Assembly (NCBI GenBank): GCA_900768005.1
Contig: CAAGBE010000080.1
Location: forward strand, 1 to 7,011
Direction: 5' to 3'
Length of the DNA stretch: 7,011 nt
Origin: Clostridia bacterium
GTDB lineage: Bacteria; Bacillota; Clostridia; UMGS1883
The notes under the pieces were generated by a model. The model did not search any database. It was not told the DNA's origin and saw nothing but the letters and a program-made list of their open reading frames with translations. This document shows positions 5,340 through 7,011 of the stretch, piece by piece. Numbering within the stretch: the first letter of the stretch is position 1; each line of letters opens with the position of its first letter. The position numbers and the translations under genes are program-made.

Positions 5340-6980
5340 TTACATCCTTTCATTTTGCGAAAGCTCTCTTATTTTTTCTTCCACGGCACGTTTACCTTCA
5401 AAGTCCATAATTTCAAGCGCCGCCAATGCGTGTGCTGAATTTTCGGGATTGAAAAATCCTAATCTGAAAAGCTCCTTGGCAAGCTCATTTTGTTCAAGCC
5501 TTGTGTAAGGACTCTTTTTCTGTGTCTTTACGGCAATATCAAAAACCGGCTTGCGGTAAAGCTTGTCCCCGTTTTTCACTTCTTTCAGATTCTTGTTACT
5601 GTAATCTGAAAAGCTGTATCCACCGTCTGCTGTTGTTATGCGGAAGCACCTTGTTTCCGTGTAAAACTGACGAATCAGCTCTATACACAGATAATTAATT
5701 GTCGTATATGCTCTGTATGTTGCCTTGAGCATATCACGACTCATTTTATTACCTGCCTCCTGAAGTGCCGCAATGGCTGATGCTGCTGTTACTCCTCCTA
5801 CCGCACTGCCTCGGTTAAAGTCACTGTTGGAGCTTGTTTCCTTCAGCTCATTTATCTTCATCTGCAGGATGTTTGTGCAGGCAGGGGGAAGCTGACTGAC
5901 ACCGATGGGACGGAGTCTTTCCTCGTTTATATCCCCCTCCACGTGCACAATAGGTCTTGACCAGTCTAAAAATTCCTGCTCGTTCACTCCTGCGGAAATT
6001 TTAGCAAAATATCTTGGCTTTGCTGCCATAAGAGCATTATCTAAAATAGCATCATTAAGCTTGTCTATATACATCTGAGGATTTTTTGTTACAGCTACAA
6101 AGCCAAAGCCCACGGGAGTTCCCTCCTCGGGAAAAAGGCTGTCAAGAACTATGGGATATTCCCCGTGGTCATACCATCCGCAATCCTTGTATTCTTCCTC
6201 GTTTTCAGAGGCAAAAAGCACATTGTCACCCACAAATTTACAATAATGAAGAACTGTTTTGCCGTCGGAATTTCTTAGTTTGTAGTACCAATCCACTACT
6301 AATACCTTATTTGACACATCTACTGTATCGTCATATATGTACTGCTTTACATCAATTGCACTGCCGAGGTTTTTTCCACGGAGAGAGGGATATTCGCTTT
6401 CCAGAATATCTGCATCCTTTAAATCCACGATAAAAAGGTTTCTGCTTTTCTGAATATCGTTTACACCAGGCTCCCAGAAAATATTAAGAAGGTCAATCTT
6501 CTTAATCTGTATGTCACCCAGACCGTTTTCCGCCTCGCTGTTCCAGAAAACTCCATAGGCACAGCACCCGTGCTTCAGCTTGTACCACCAGTTATTTGAG
6601 TAAATTTCCTCAAACTTGTTATGCTCCATAAGAGCAGGCAGAATCCCCGAAAGAAGCTTTGCTTCCTCCTCATCATCCCTTGCCCTTGGAAGCACGCTTG
6701 CATCAGGAAAGGAATCCATTGCATCTGCATGCTTGCTTGTAATTGTGTTAAACAGCCACGCACTGACGCTTTTTGTTTTTCCCTTGTCCTGTTCCTTGCC
6801 GAATGTTTCCCAATGTCTTAGCTTCCACCACTGTTCATCCTCAATAATTCTTGCCTCCAAAGCTGATTTGGAATTTTTGTAATCACGCAAAACCTCTGCG
6901 GCAACGGATATTTCCTCTTTACCTATTTTCCGCCTTGCGGATGCGGTTTCTTTCTCCTTAAATATTTCATTTAATTTCAT
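5340..6980 (-). CDS. Phage portal protein (podovirus/P22-like type)
   Basis: This 546-residue protein is the likely portal, the dodecameric ring at one capsid vertex through which DNA is packaged and ejected and on which the tail is built. Recognisable segments include a charged helical N-terminus with EQWWKLRHWETFG near residues 49-61, VTKNPQMYIDKLNDAI at about 297-312, and the helix GGVTAASAIAALQEAGNKMS at about 395-414, a hallmark stretch of podovirus-type portals in Clostridia phages that probably forms the long channel helix. The length fits podovirus portals, which run roughly 500 to 700 residues. The ATG at 6980 is chosen because GGAGG lies seven bases upstream (6988-6992). It overlaps the preceding reading frame by ATGA and is followed directly by the scaffold gene, the expected order. 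The product call is by family resemblance; no search was run. Confidence 0.87.
   Translation of the reverse strand: MKLNEIFKEKETASARRKIGKEEISVAAEVLRDYKNSKSALEARIIEDEQWWKLRHWETFGKEQDKGKTKSVSAWLFNTITSKHADAMDSFPDASVLPRARDDEEEAKLLSGILPALMEHNKFEEIYSNNWWYKLKHGCCAYGVFWNSEAENGLGDIQIKKIDLLNIFWEPGVNDIQKSRNLFIVDLKDADILESEYPSLRGKNLGSAIDVKQYIYDDTVDVSNKVLVVDWYYKLRNSDGKTVLHYCKFVGDNVLFASENEEEYKDCGWYDHGEYPIVLDSLFPEEGTPVGFGFVAVTKNPQMYIDKLNDAILDNALMAAKPRYFAKISAGVNEQEFLDWSRPIVHVEGDINEERLRPIGVSQLPPACTNILQMKINELKETSSNSDFNRGSAVGGVTAASAIAALQEAGNKMSRDMLKATYRAYTTINYLCIELIRQFYTETRCFRITTADGGYSFSDYSNKNLKEVKNGDKLYRKPVFDIAVKTQKKSPYTRLEQNELAKELFRLGFFNPENSAHALAALEIMDFEGKRAVEEKIRELSQNERM
5345..5350 (-). promoter_or_regulatory. 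Ribosome binding site of the scaffold gene, inside the portal 3' end
   Basis: AAAGGA lies nine bases before the ATG at 5335 and within the last codons of the portal gene. It decides the scaffold start. An in-frame ATG at 5353 immediately precedes this motif and would turn the binding site into coding sequence, so it is rejected as the start. Only four bases separate the portal stop from the scaffold ATG, so translation is probably coupled. Confidence 0.7.
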
Positions 6981-7011
6981 TTGTCGTCCTCCACCTCGGG
7001 AAGTATTACTA
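6977..7011 (-). CDS. 3' end of an upstream phage gene (5' part outside window), possibly large terminase
   Basis: One minus-strand frame is open from the window edge and ends in VILPEVEDDK followed by TGA at 6979-6977. This stop overlaps the portal start codon as ATGA, the same arrangement seen between the fibre and adaptor genes here. The gene before a portal in such cassettes is usually the large terminase subunit, which is why I suggest it, but ten residues carry no domain and the identity is only inferred from position. The short acidic tail is compatible with many proteins. Of the other two frames, one has stops and the third is the open upstream extension of the portal frame. Confidence 0.4.
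   Translation of the reverse strand, partial: VILPEVEDDK

Noticed and set aside
5013..5438. A 141-codon plus-strand open frame with a hydrophobic product.
   Set aside because: It lies antisense to the scaffold and portal genes. Its Ser/Phe/Leu-rich product is what the reverse of Lys/Glu-rich codons gives, and no ribosome binding site or family match is seen.

Overview
This window is a stretch of phage or prophage structural genes, all read from the minus strand, so the biological order runs from high to low coordinates. The proteins resemble phage families from gut Clostridia (Oscillospiraceae/Ruminococcaceae-type Bacillota). Strong AGGAGG-type ribosome binding sites, moderate GC content and tight gene packing fit such a host. 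I cannot tell from this window whether the phage is free or integrated: there is no integrase, attachment site or host gene.

Layout in transcription order: (1) the last few codons of an upstream gene, possibly the large terminase, at 7011-6977; (2) a podovirus-type portal protein, 6980-5340; (3) a coiled-coil, charged scaffold-like protein, 5335-4622; (4) a major capsid protein of the N4-gp56 family, 4587-3562; (5) a strong intergenic hairpin, 3548-3521; (6) a conserved 87-residue protein of unknown role, 3498-3235; (7) a fibre protein with a collagen-like tract and a DUF6273-like domain, 3219-2098; (8) a small helical protein that may be a head-tail adaptor, 2101-1751; (9) a long gene open to the window edge, 1739-1, from a conserved clostridial phage family that I read as a beta-propeller-like tail hub or nozzle.

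The genes are separated by at most 63 bases. Several overlap by ATGA or have a ribosome binding site inside the preceding gene, which points to one polycistronic mRNA. Together they would build a procapsid (portal, scaffold, coat), decorate it, and close it with a short tail. No stretch of 300 bases lacks a gene. I see no RNA gene, CRISPR array, insertion sequence, origin or convincing promoter.

The most interesting points are the fibre gene sitting inside the head module rather than after the tail genes, the hairpin directly behind the coat gene whose sequence favours folding in the minus-strand RNA, and the high cysteine content of the nozzle-like protein. I see no wholly new kind of system; most genes look like an ordinary, poorly characterised gut podovirus-like assembly cassette.
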